Shown here: positions 1 through 7,500 of the stretch, piece after piece
Layout: the number at the start of each line of letters is the position of its first letter
How positions within the stretch are numbered: position 1 is the first letter of the stretch
The notes under the pieces: generated by a model
Seen by the model: only the letters and a program-made list of their open reading frames with translations
Database searches by the model: none
What the model was told of the DNA's origin: nothing
Made by a program: the position numbers and the translations under genes
DNA from: Gemmatimonadaceae bacterium
Lineage (GTDB): Bacteria; Gemmatimonadota; Gemmatimonadetes; Gemmatimonadales; Gemmatimonadaceae
Direction: 5' to 3'
Assembly: GCA_013813605.1 (NCBI GenBank)
Contig: JACCRL010000435.1
Span: forward strand, 1-13,305
DNA length: 13,305 nucleotides

Positions 1-31
1 GGCCGGCCGTGCCCTTTCGTTATTTTGCGCG

Positions 32-178
32 ATGAGAAGCCTGTGCTCCGGACTGCTTTTGCTGCTGTCGTGCCTTCCACTCGGAGCGGCAGCGCAGGCG
101 ACCGTCGCGGATTCGGTCCGTGCCGACTCCCTCGCACGAAGAGCTGACGCACTGACGTCCCGACGTTTGCAGCTGTAA
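32..178 (+). CDS. Very short exported peptide ORF (48 aa) or remnant of a secreted-protein gene
   Basis: I do not recognise a family. The ORF runs from ATG at 32 to TAA at 176-178. Residues 1-21 look like a signal peptide: Arg2, a Leu-rich core at 8-17 and an AAA cleavage site, so the mature part would start at Gln22 and be only about 27 residues long. A lipoprotein reading with cleavage before Cys14 (LLSC) is possible but is a weak lipobox. The mature part is Asp/Ser/Arg/Ala-rich and amphipathic, like the linker that often follows signal peptides in large periplasmic proteins, so this could be the start of a broken larger gene. There is no Shine-Dalgarno sequence, but a TATTTT hexamer at 21-26 lies 5 nt upstream of the ATG, compatible with a leaderless transcript. 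It converges on mlaD. Expression is unproven. Confidence 0.4.
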   Translation: MRSLCSGLLLLLSCLPLGAAAQATVADSVRADSLARRADALTSRRLQL

Positions 179-190
179 GCGGGAAGCATG

Positions 191-209
191 GGTCAGCTAT
201 CAGCTGACC
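191..209. repeat. Perfect 8-bp inverted repeat between convergent genes, possible terminator hairpin
   Basis: GGTCAGCT at 191-198 and its exact reverse complement AGCTGACC at 202-209 flank a 3-nt loop (ATC). A G-T wobble pair could extend the stem by one. It lies in the 67-bp gap between the end of the short plus-strand ORF and the end of mlaD, where a bidirectional terminator is expected. Neither strand has a T-tract after the stem, so it is not a classical intrinsic terminator. The rest of the gap shows nothing else. Confidence 0.4.
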
Positions 210-245
210 TCATGTTCCGTGCAGTTACAGTTCCAACCGTAGCCC

Positions 246-1127
246 CTAAAAGACGCTGATATTGATGTACCGCTTCGGATTCTTTTTGACATCCGCGACG
301 AGCGAATCCATGCGGTGCAGCACCGCGCGCATGTCGTTGTAGGCGCCCGGATCATTGAGCAGCAGGGCGGCGGTCCCGTTGCCGCTGTCCACCTTGGCGA
401 GGATCGCGTCGAGCTTTCCCGACGTTTGCTTGAACTCCTCGCTGATGGCGGCCATGTTCGCGCTGGCGGTGCGAAGATTGACGATCGTCGAGTCGACCTT
501 TGCGGGATCCACCGCTGATGCCGCGCGCCGCAGCGTAGTCATCGTCGCCGTCAGCTGCCGCGACTGCTCGGCGGCGATCACGCCGAACTCCCTGACCAGC
601 TGGTTTGTGCCGGCAATCGCCAGCCGCATGTCGCGAATGCCGCCGGCGGCGACGAACTCACGCTGCAGCGAAGTCGTGATGACGTTGAGCGACCGGGCGA
701 CCGAGTCCGCCTTGCTCGTGATGTCGGCAATGCCCGGCGTGGAAACCCCAACCGGGATAGTGTCGCTCTCCGCCAGCGAGACCGAGTTCGGCCGCTCGGG
801 CGTGAGCGCCACAGCCTGATCGCCGAAGATTCCGTTGGGCACCACCGTTGCCTTCGTTCCCGCCGGCACCTTGTAGTCGCCGGTTATCCGCAGCGTTGTG
901 ACGAGAATTCCATCAGGCTTGAGCTCGACCTGGTCCACGTAGCCGACGTTGACGCCGACGAGGAGCACCGGCTGTCCCTGCTTGAGGCCCGCTCCCCAGG
1001 GAAATTTCACGTACAGCGGGTAACCCTTGGAGAGGCCTCCGCGCGCGAGCCAGAGAGAGCCGACGATCGTAACCACGATCGCCGCCGTCATCAGCAGTCC
1101 AACAAGTACTTCGTCTCGTGTCTTCAT
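246..1127 (-). CDS. mlaD: MCE-family (MlaD-like) phospholipid-transporter substrate-binding protein
   Basis: Periplasmic, inner-membrane-anchored subunit of an Mla/MCE ABC transporter, which binds phospholipid and passes it between the MlaE permease and the periplasm or outer membrane. The 293-residue protein has one N-terminal membrane segment (about 8-28). An MCE domain follows at about 37-113, with the GVxVGxVxxV pattern near 58-68 and the VPAGTKATV and GDQAVALTP motifs (87-110). A long helical stretch (about 135-245) probably forms the tunnel or needle helix. The tail (about 258-293) contains NDPxxY and NPKRY and ends in an aromatic residue, a pattern I associate with MCE proteins of the Bacteroidota/FCB group. 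The ATG at 1127 overlaps the mlaE stop (ATGA). The upstream bases are pyrimidine-rich with no Shine-Dalgarno sequence, so translation probably depends on mlaE. It is the last gene of the operon. Confidence 0.9.
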   Translation of the reverse strand: MKTRDEVLVGLLMTAAIVVTIVGSLWLARGGLSKGYPLYVKFPWGAGLKQGQPVLLVGVNVGYVDQVELKPDGILVTTLRITGDYKVPAGTKATVVPNGIFGDQAVALTPERPNSVSLAESDTIPVGVSTPGIADITSKADSVARSLNVITTSLQREFVAAGGIRDMRLAIAGTNQLVREFGVIAAEQSRQLTATMTTLRRAASAVDPAKVDSTIVNLRTASANMAAISEEFKQTSGKLDAILAKVDSGNGTAALLLNDPGAYNDMRAVLHRMDSLVADVKKNPKRYINISVF

Positions 1128-1885
1128 GCCTGGAGGTAGGGGGCGAGCAGGAGAGCGGTAACGGCATCCAGCACCAGGATCGCCACCGAAGTGATGACCA
1201 CCGCTTGCGCGGTGCTGCGTCCGACGCCTTCAGCGCCGACGTTTGCGGTGTAGCCTTCATAGGAGCAGAAGAACGCGATCGCAGCCCCGAATATAGTCGC
1301 CTTGATGACGCTGTACACGATCTGGAACGGCGCAAACTCCAGCCTCAGCCCTTCGGCAAAGGCTGCGGCGGTGACGTCCGTCGCGGTAACGGCGGTGAAC
1401 ATCGCCGAGCCGACACCGATCGCATCCGCGAGAATGACCAGCACCGGCAGCATCACGAGACACGCGATTACGCGCGGGACGACGAGATACGCCACCGGGT
1501 CGTAAGCCAGCGTCTCCAGGGCGTCGATCTGCTCCGTGACGCGCATGGTGCCGATCTCGGCGGTGATGCGCGCGCCGACGCGGCCGGTGAGAACGAGCCC
1601 GGTAAGAAGCGGCCCCAGCTCGAGAACGATCGACTGCCGCGAGATCAGGCCGACGACGGAAAGCTGGACGCCGCCAAAAAGCTGGTATCGCGTCTGAAAC
1701 GCGGTCACTGCACCGATGAATGCTGCTACGATGGCGGTAAGCGGCAGCGAGTCCACGCCTATATTGCGCATCTGGCGGAAAACTTCGGGGCCGTAGGTGC
1801 GCGGATCGCGAAAAGCGCGCACGATGTCGCGCAGGAAGTATCCGCGCTGGCCGACCTGCCTGAATGGATCGAGGACGAATTGCAT
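1124..1885 (-). CDS. mlaE: MlaE-family ABC transporter permease (phospholipid transport)
   Basis: Inner-membrane permease of the Mla-type lipid transporter, working with an MCE protein and an MlaF-type ATPase. From the ATG at 1885 the product is 253 residues, a normal length for the family. It has an amphipathic N-terminus (1-40), hydrophobic segments near 48-66, 85-103, 136-165, 187-208 and 228-250, and the strongly conserved block RVGARITAEIGTMRVTEQID (102-121) followed by AL and VVPR (135-138). In this family that block forms the ATPase-coupling region. A longer reading from 1948 exists, but I chose 1885 because its ATG overlaps the lptG stop by one base (TGATG) and gives the usual family N-terminus. 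No Shine-Dalgarno sequence is visible, so reinitiation after lptG is likely. No mlaF lies in the window. Confidence 0.92.
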   Translation of the reverse strand: MQFVLDPFRQVGQRGYFLRDIVRAFRDPRTYGPEVFRQMRNIGVDSLPLTAIVAAFIGAVTAFQTRYQLFGGVQLSVVGLISRQSIVLELGPLLTGLVLTGRVGARITAEIGTMRVTEQIDALETLAYDPVAYLVVPRVIACLVMLPVLVILADAIGVGSAMFTAVTATDVTAAAFAEGLRLEFAPFQIVYSVIKATIFGAAIAFFCSYEGYTANVGAEGVGRSTAQAVVITSVAILVLDAVTALLLAPYLQA

Positions 1886-2970
1886 CAGCTGCGGACGCGC
1901 GAGAACATGACCAGCCCCAACGTCCCGAAGATGATGCTCGGTAGCCACGCGGCGAAATCGGCGGGGATCATGCCCTTGCCGCCAATCGCCTTGGTGAGCT
2001 GGATCAGCATCAGGAAAACCACCGTCGTCGCAAGGCTCAGCCCGACTCCGTAAGCGGCGCCGCCGCGCTGGTTGCTGGTCGCGAGCGAAGCGCCGAACAG
2101 GAAGATGACCATGCTCGTCACGGGAATGGCCAGCTTGAGCATGCGCTCTACCCTGAGCTCGTTCACTTCAGCGCCGGAGCGTTCCATCGACGTGATGAAC
2201 CGGCCCAGCTCCCGAAACCCCATGTCCGTCGGTGCCTTCTGGGAGAGCGTGAGCTGCTTCGGTGCTTCGACGAAATGCCGGTCGGTGAGCGAATCGAACT
2301 CGTACGTCGTGTTGCGCATTGTGTCGGGAATCACGTGCATCGCGCCCTTGTGCAGCATCCAGCCACGACCGGGGGTGTTGCGCGCGTCAACGGCCGAAAG
2401 AACGTATGACGGATAGTCGGCGTCCTTTCCCTTGCGCTCGATCACAATGCCGTCGATCCCTCCTTCATTCACGTGCAGTCCGCCGATCTTGTAAACACGC
2501 CCCCCATCGGCCGCGTACGCGAAGTTGTAGCGGTCGGTTGCAACGCTCCTGCCTCGCGCACCCTGCAGGATGTCCATCCGCTTCTTGTTCGTAATCGGCG
2601 CAAGCTCCGCGAGCGCGAGGCCAAGCAGTGTCGCAACGACCGCACCGACGAAGATCGGCGCGATGAACCGGAAGAAGCTGATGCCGGACGCCTTTGCCGC
2701 CGCAATCTCCGAATGCCTGGTGAATCCACCGATCGCAAAGACAGTGGCGAACAGCACCGCCGCGGGAAGGACCATGAACATCGAATCCGGCAGCCAGTAC
2801 ACGTAGCTCAGCGCGATCCGCCCTATCGACAGCTTCTGGTTGATGTACTTGTCGAGGTTGTCGGTGACATCGATGACGTTGACAAGCACCGGAAATCCGA
2901 GCGCCGTCGCCATGAAGATCTTCCAGAACTCGGAGAAAACGTACCGGTCCAGCGCCCGGATGCGGCTCAA
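1885..2970 (-). CDS. lptG: LPS export ABC transporter permease LptG
   Basis: One of the two half-permeases of the LptB2FG complex, which extracts lipopolysaccharide from the inner membrane and feeds it to the LptC/A bridge. The product is 361 residues, matching typical LptG. N-terminal motif RALDRYVFSEF (5-15) is followed by membrane segments near 18-35, 54-80 and 100-122. The ASGIS coupling-helix region (94-98) follows EIAAAK. A periplasmic beta-jellyroll domain spans about 125-270, and three C-terminal membrane segments lie near 277-297, 305-327 and 338-356. TTG at 2970 is chosen as start because it overlaps the lptF stop in a TTGA junction and gives the expected N-terminus. No Shine-Dalgarno sequence is visible. 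The LptF and LptG assignments rest on gene order and length; each is a YjgP/YjgQ-family permease, so they could be swapped. Confidence 0.9.
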   Translation of the reverse strand: MSRIRALDRYVFSEFWKIFMATALGFPVLVNVIDVTDNLDKYINQKLSIGRIALSYVYWLPDSMFMVLPAAVLFATVFAIGGFTRHSEIAAAKASGISFFRFIAPIFVGAVVATLLGLALAELAPITNKKRMDILQGARGRSVATDRYNFAYAADGGRVYKIGGLHVNEGGIDGIVIERKGKDADYPSYVLSAVDARNTPGRGWMLHKGAMHVIPDTMRNTTYEFDSLTDRHFVEAPKQLTLSQKAPTDMGFRELGRFITSMERSGAEVNELRVERMLKLAIPVTSMVIFLFGASLATSNQRGGAAYGVGLSLATTVVFLMLIQLTKAIGGKGMIPADFAAWLPSIIFGTLGLVMFSRVRS

Positions 2971-4529
2971 GCCGTCGCTCGCCGGGGGGATGCGAGTCCG
3001 ATGCGCACGAACGCGGCGCGGAAACGGCCCCGAATGGAGTCCAGCAGCTCACGCATGTCGCCGCCGCGGGCGGTGGCCCCCTCTTTCCCCATCCCGGCAA
3101 GCAGCCAGAGCGCCACGCCGGCAAACAGGATGTTCGCCATCCACATCGAGATCACCGGCGGCATCCGGCCGCGCTTGGCGAGCGTCTCGCCGCCAATGAG
3201 CGCGATGTAATAGATCGAGAACAGGAGCAGGCTGACGCCGATGGTGAGACCGACACCACCGCGCGGAAAGCGCAGTGCGATCGGCGCACCGAGCAGCACG
3301 AACACGAAGCATGCAACCGCGAGCGCAAACTTCTTGTGAATCTCCACGGAGTAGGCGTTCATCAGCAGGGCGCTGTCGCCGAGTCGAATTCGGAGCGCGT
3401 CCATTGCCGCGGTGGCGAGCGGGTCGGCCGAGACAACCGCGGGCGGGATTCCCTGCGATGGGGCCTGCGCGGTGTTCGGGCGAGTCTTGCCGAGGGCTCT
3501 GAGCCGGGACGGCGTGCTGCTCGCGGTTGTGGACGACTGAGCGCCGGCCTTCTTTACCGGCAGCGACCCCAGCAGCCCGCAGTAGGCGGCTGCTAACCCG
3601 ACATCGAAGGGCGGCTCCGCTTTCTCTGCGATCACTTCCTTGCTCAGCGGCAACCTGTCTTGCCGCGCCTTCGTGCGCCTGGCGAGAAACTCGGCGCGGG
3701 AAAGCTGGTAATCCCTCCGCGCCTTGTCCTGTGCCTGTCGCATCTCGCAGAGCGTCATCTCGCGATCGCTCTTGTAAGAGTCGTTGCCCGTCTTCTGGAA
3801 CTGGTTGCCGACCCCGCGCACCCTGATGAGGTCGACGTTGAAGTACAGGCGCTGGAGCTCATCAGGCGTGGCGGTGGGAACATCCTGCATGTTTCCGCTG
3901 TAGAGCGTTAACTCGAGGTCGGTCATGCGGCTGTTCATGCGCATGTTCCCGCTGTCGGCGTAAATGGTGCGCCGTCGTGTTGGGTCGCCCATGTCGTAGA
4001 TGGTCACTTCGCGCATCAGATTCGATCCTTCGTCCAGATGGCCGGCGCGAAGGTAGAGCTTGCCCGGACTCACCTCGTTAATGACCTGCTCGCGGAGACC
4101 GAATGTCGGTTTCTTCTGGGCGATGTCGCGCTGGAGGATGCTCAGGCGATGGTTGGAGCGCGGCAGGATCTGGTCGTTGAACCCGACCATCAGCATGGTG
4201 ACGCCCAGCGCCGCGAGGAGCACGGGCCGCAGCACGCTGACGAGACTCACTCCGCTCGCCTTGAGGGCTGTGATCTCGTTCTCCGAGGCCAGCCTGCTGA
4301 ACGCATAAAGCGTGGAGACGAGCACCGCCATCGGCAGCGTGAGGGCGATGGTGAGGGGAACCGAGAGCGCGAAGAACTCGATGATTACGCGCGCCGGCAG
4401 CCCCTTACCGACGAGCTGCCCGAAGTGCTTGCCGATGTACTGCAGCAAGAGGAGCGAGGTGAGGGCGGTGAGTGCGAAAATGAGAGGCCCGAGGTGCTCC
4501 TTAAGAACGTAGCGGTGCAGTATCTTCAC
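2967..4529 (-). CDS. lptF: LPS export ABC transporter permease LptF, with long insertion
   Basis: YjgP/YjgQ-family permease and partner of LptG in LPS extraction. From GTG at 4529 the protein is 520 residues, against about 365 in E. coli LptF. It has the family N-terminus ILHRYVLKEHL (3-13), membrane segments near 15-33, 50-76 and 100-118, the ENEITALKASGVS coupling region (83-95), and a periplasmic jellyroll (about 125-245). The last three segments lie near 402-420, 428-447 and 458-478. Between the jellyroll and segment four is an extra region of roughly 140 residues (about 250-395): a charged, probably helical part with Cys261 and Cys317, then a Ser/Thr/Ala/Pro-rich stretch (327-370). A longer ORF reads back to 4670, but it crosses the divergent sprA start and adds a low-homology Arg-rich leader. 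It is the first gene of the lptFG-mlaED operon and probably carries its promoter. Confidence 0.92.
   Translation of the reverse strand: MKILHRYVLKEHLGPLIFALTALTSLLLLQYIGKHFGQLVGKGLPARVIIEFFALSVPLTIALTLPMAVLVSTLYAFSRLASENEITALKASGVSLVSVLRPVLLAALGVTMLMVGFNDQILPRSNHRLSILQRDIAQKKPTFGLREQVINEVSPGKLYLRAGHLDEGSNLMREVTIYDMGDPTRRRTIYADSGNMRMNSRMTDLELTLYSGNMQDVPTATPDELQRLYFNVDLIRVRGVGNQFQKTGNDSYKSDREMTLCEMRQAQDKARRDYQLSRAEFLARRTKARQDRLPLSKEVIAEKAEPPFDVGLAAAYCGLLGSLPVKKAGAQSSTTASSTPSRLRALGKTRPNTAQAPSQGIPPAVVSADPLATAAMDALRIRLGDSALLMNAYSVEIHKKFALAVACFVFVLLGAPIALRFPRGGVGLTIGVSLLLFSIYYIALIGGETLAKRGRMPPVISMWMANILFAGVALWLLAGMGKEGATARGGDMRELLDSIRGRFRAAFVRIGLASPRRATA
4521..4526 (+). promoter_or_regulatory. Candidate -10 element for sprA (leaderless-type)
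   Basis: The plus strand reads TATCTT (TANNNT) and ends 6 nt before GTG 4533, with no Shine-Dalgarno sequence between them. This mirrors the arrangement on the other strand and supports 4533 as the sprA start. No clear -35 is seen at the expected distance; TTAAGA at 4501-4506 is too close at 14 bp. The element lies within the first three codons of lptF. Confidence 0.35.
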
Positions 4530-4537
4530 AGAGTGAA
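4525..4537. repeat. Palindrome containing both divergent start codons
   Basis: TTCAC (4525-4529), a 3-bp spacer AGA and GTGAA (4533-4537) form a perfect 5-bp dyad. It arises in part because both genes begin GTG-AAR (Met-Lys) on opposite strands. It may be a protein-binding site or only a by-product of the symmetric starts. Confidence 0.5.
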
Positions 4538-7500
4538 ATATACCGTGCGCTCGAGGGTAAGCGACACGACGACAACGACTTCCGTCTTCGCAACGCGCCT
4601 TGCCGCACGCGTCGGCGGCGTTGCCGCGGCGCTCGTGGCGGTCCTTTGCGTCGCGGCGTCGCCCGTGCACGCGCAGGAACCGCGCGATACCGCGCGCACC
4701 GTCACGCCAGCGCTGCCGACCACGCCTCCCACCGGAATGCCGGGCACGCCCGGGCTCCGCCTCCGACTCGGGCGCGATACGCTTCCGCTCACGCTGCCAC
4801 CGGTGATCTCACGCGGCGACCGGGAGTCGTTCCGCCAGGCGTCGGCGCAGATCGAAGCGGCGCGCGCGACTGCGTTCCAGCAGAACATGCGCACCATCCT
4901 CGAATCGGTGTGGGGACAGGTGGCGACGACGAGCTTCGCCACGTCCATCCAGGCCCCCTCTTACCCGGGCGAGATTCCGCTCAAGCCGAAGCCCGTCGCA
5001 GACATCAAGCCTGTGCCGATCATCGGCGAGTACGCGGACCTCGGCCTTCAGCTCGACGGGCGCCTCGAGTTCCGCGGCGAAAAGAATCAGAGCGCACTCT
5101 GCTCGTCGGCGATCTTTTTCGACCCGGCTGTCAACTGCCGCAGCGCCTTCGAGCCGCTCGTCGAATTCCAGTTCGCAGCGCGATCCGGCGGCGTCGTCGC
5201 CGACCGCGTCCACGTGAACCTCGACTACGACACGCAGCGCGAGTTCGACGCGTCCAACAACATCTCCATTTACTACCAGGGCAGGGGGAACGAGAAGCTT
5301 CAGCGCCTCGAAGTGGGAAACGTCACCTTCCAGCCCCCCGCTTCGCGTTTCATCACCGCCGGCATCCCGAGCGGCAACTATGGCGTGCAGGCAATCACGA
5401 AGCTCGGCCCAATGCGCCTCAAGGCGATTCTCGCGCAGCAGAAGGGCAACATCGTGCGCGACCACGTCTTTACCATCGGCGATCGCACGCTGCAGGCGGT
5501 CGACCGCAAGATCGAGGATTATCAGTTCGAGCCGCGCCGTTTCTTTTTCACCGTGAATCCGATGTTGTTCGGCGGCTCGTACCCGAACATCGACATTCTC
5601 GACACACGCCGGATGGCGTCACTCTCCGCTTCGCTGCCCGACACGCTGCGACCGACGAAGATCTTTCTTTACCGCCTGCTCATCGGTGGCCAGCCGCCAA
5701 ATCCAAGCGGACCTCAGTTCCGCATCCTCGGCAATCCGAGGTCACGGCGCGGGCAAGTCTACGAGTATCTCCGCGAAGGGGTGGACTACTATGCGGATCC
5801 ATCGCTCCTGTGGATCGCGCTCGTGCGGCCCCTTGCTCTCAATAATGAGCGGCTCGTCGTCGCGTACCGCGTCCGCATTAACGGCCGCGACACTGTGTTC
5901 GCCAGCACCGGTGGAACCCCCGACCTCTCCTTCAACCCGTCGACGGAGCAGCTCGCCAATCTGATCTGGGATCCCGATGTGCAGCCGGGCGATCCCGCGT
6001 TCGACCGCGAGATCCGCAGCGTCTACCGGCTCGGTGGCGCCGACCTCCGGCGCCAGAGCGTGACGTTGAAGGTCGTTGCGGGCAGCAGCGCCGACCAGGA
6101 GAAGCCGCCCGCCGGCAATGCAGACACCTACCTCAAGCTGTTCGGGCTCGCGCAGAGCACCAACAGCTCCAGCTTCGACATCGAGAACCGGATCTGGCCG
6201 CGACCGAGTGACCCGAACTTCGAGCTGAGCCTTGGTTCCACCGGGGCGAAGACGATTCGCGATCAGTTCCTGATCTTTCCTTCGCTCAAGCCGTTCGCCG
6301 CGGCCGGGCTGGCGGGAAGGGGGAACCCGGCGAACGACACGATCTACACGACGCCGCCCGAGTACGTCCGCTCCGCGCAGCGCCCGGAAGCGGTGTATCA
6401 CATTCGCCTCCGCTATCAGGCCGAGGGGAGCGGCGAGGGCGGCGCGCTGATGCTCGGCTCGGTACAGCTGCGGCCCAACTCCGAGCGCCTGTTCATCGAC
6501 GGCATCCCGCTCAATCGCGGCACCGACTACTCGGTCGATTACGACCTCGGCAGAGTCTCGTTCAACCGCCCGGATACGCTTTTTCCACGGCCCCGACAGG
6601 TCACAGTGCAGTACGAAGAGAACCCGGTGTTCGAGGAAACTCCAACATCGATCTTCGGCGCGACGGCGGAGTTTCAGACGGCGAAGGGGCAGGTGAACCT
6701 GACCGCCATCTCGCAGAAGCAGCGCACCAACTTTACGCGCCCGCCGCTCGGGTTCGAGCCCGCCGCCTCAATCGTTGCCGGAGTAAGCGGCCTGTTCAGC
6801 TTCGACGCGCAGCCGATCACCCGTCTCGTATCGCTGCTGCCGCACGGACCGACTGATGCGCCGTCGCGCATCGGGCTCACGGCCGAGCTCGCGGCCAGTA
6901 AGCCGCAGACGAACGCGGCCCAGCAGGCTTACCTGGAATCCTTCGAAGGCGAAGGGGGGCTGCAGATCTCTCTCAACGATCCGCAATGGTACTACAGCAG
7001 CCAGCCCGCGCTGGGCAGCAGAATTCCGTCTCGCTTCGGAGCGGGGGTATTCGATCTCGCGCGTGCATCGACGATGGCGTGGCAGAGCAACGGTGTCGAC
7101 GTGAACGGGAATCCGGTGCGCTATCGCATCGACCAGATCGACAGCCTCGCGACGCTCGCCGGCACCGGCGTCGCCGGCCCCGAGCAGTTGCTCTGGCTCA
7201 CGCTCTACCCGCTTGGCGTCGGCGGGCTGCTCAACAACTCCACCGACGTCTTCCGATGGAGTATCGCTGGTGCTCCGGCGGGACGCCGCTGGAGATCGAT
7301 TCGCACCGCGCTCGGACCCAGCGGGTCTGACATCTCGCGCGCCGAGCACCTCGAGTTCTGGGCGCAGATACCGATCAGGGAAGGACGCCGGCTGCGCAAC
7401 CCGACGATCGTTTTCGATTTCGGCGATGTCTCGGAGAATTCCGTCGCGTTTTCGCCAGACTCATTGTTTCTGCGTCCCGCCGCGCTGGCGGGGACGTTCG

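Noticed and set aside
191..209. Classical Rho-independent terminator
   Set aside because: The stem is perfect but no T-tract follows on either strand, so it is listed only as an inverted repeat.
1886..1948. Upstream start for mlaE at 1948
   Set aside because: It would add 21 residues overlapping the end of lptG. The ATG in the TGATG junction at 1885 gives the usual family length.
1118..2053. Plus-strand open frame of about 311 codons opposite mlaE and the end of lptG
   Set aside because: Composition is Arg/Asp/His-rich with no recognisable domain. The opposite strand encodes clear MlaE and LptG with family motifs, so this is a GC-driven shadow frame.
4038..4532. N-terminal extension of the sprA frame upstream of 4533
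   Set aside because: It reads antisense through lptF as charged low-complexity sequence and would place the signal peptide internally, so the start is set at GTG 4533 (or 4545).
4530..4670. N-terminal extension of the lptF frame to 4670
   Set aside because: It reads antisense through the sprA signal peptide and adds 47 Arg-rich residues before the normal LptF N-terminus.
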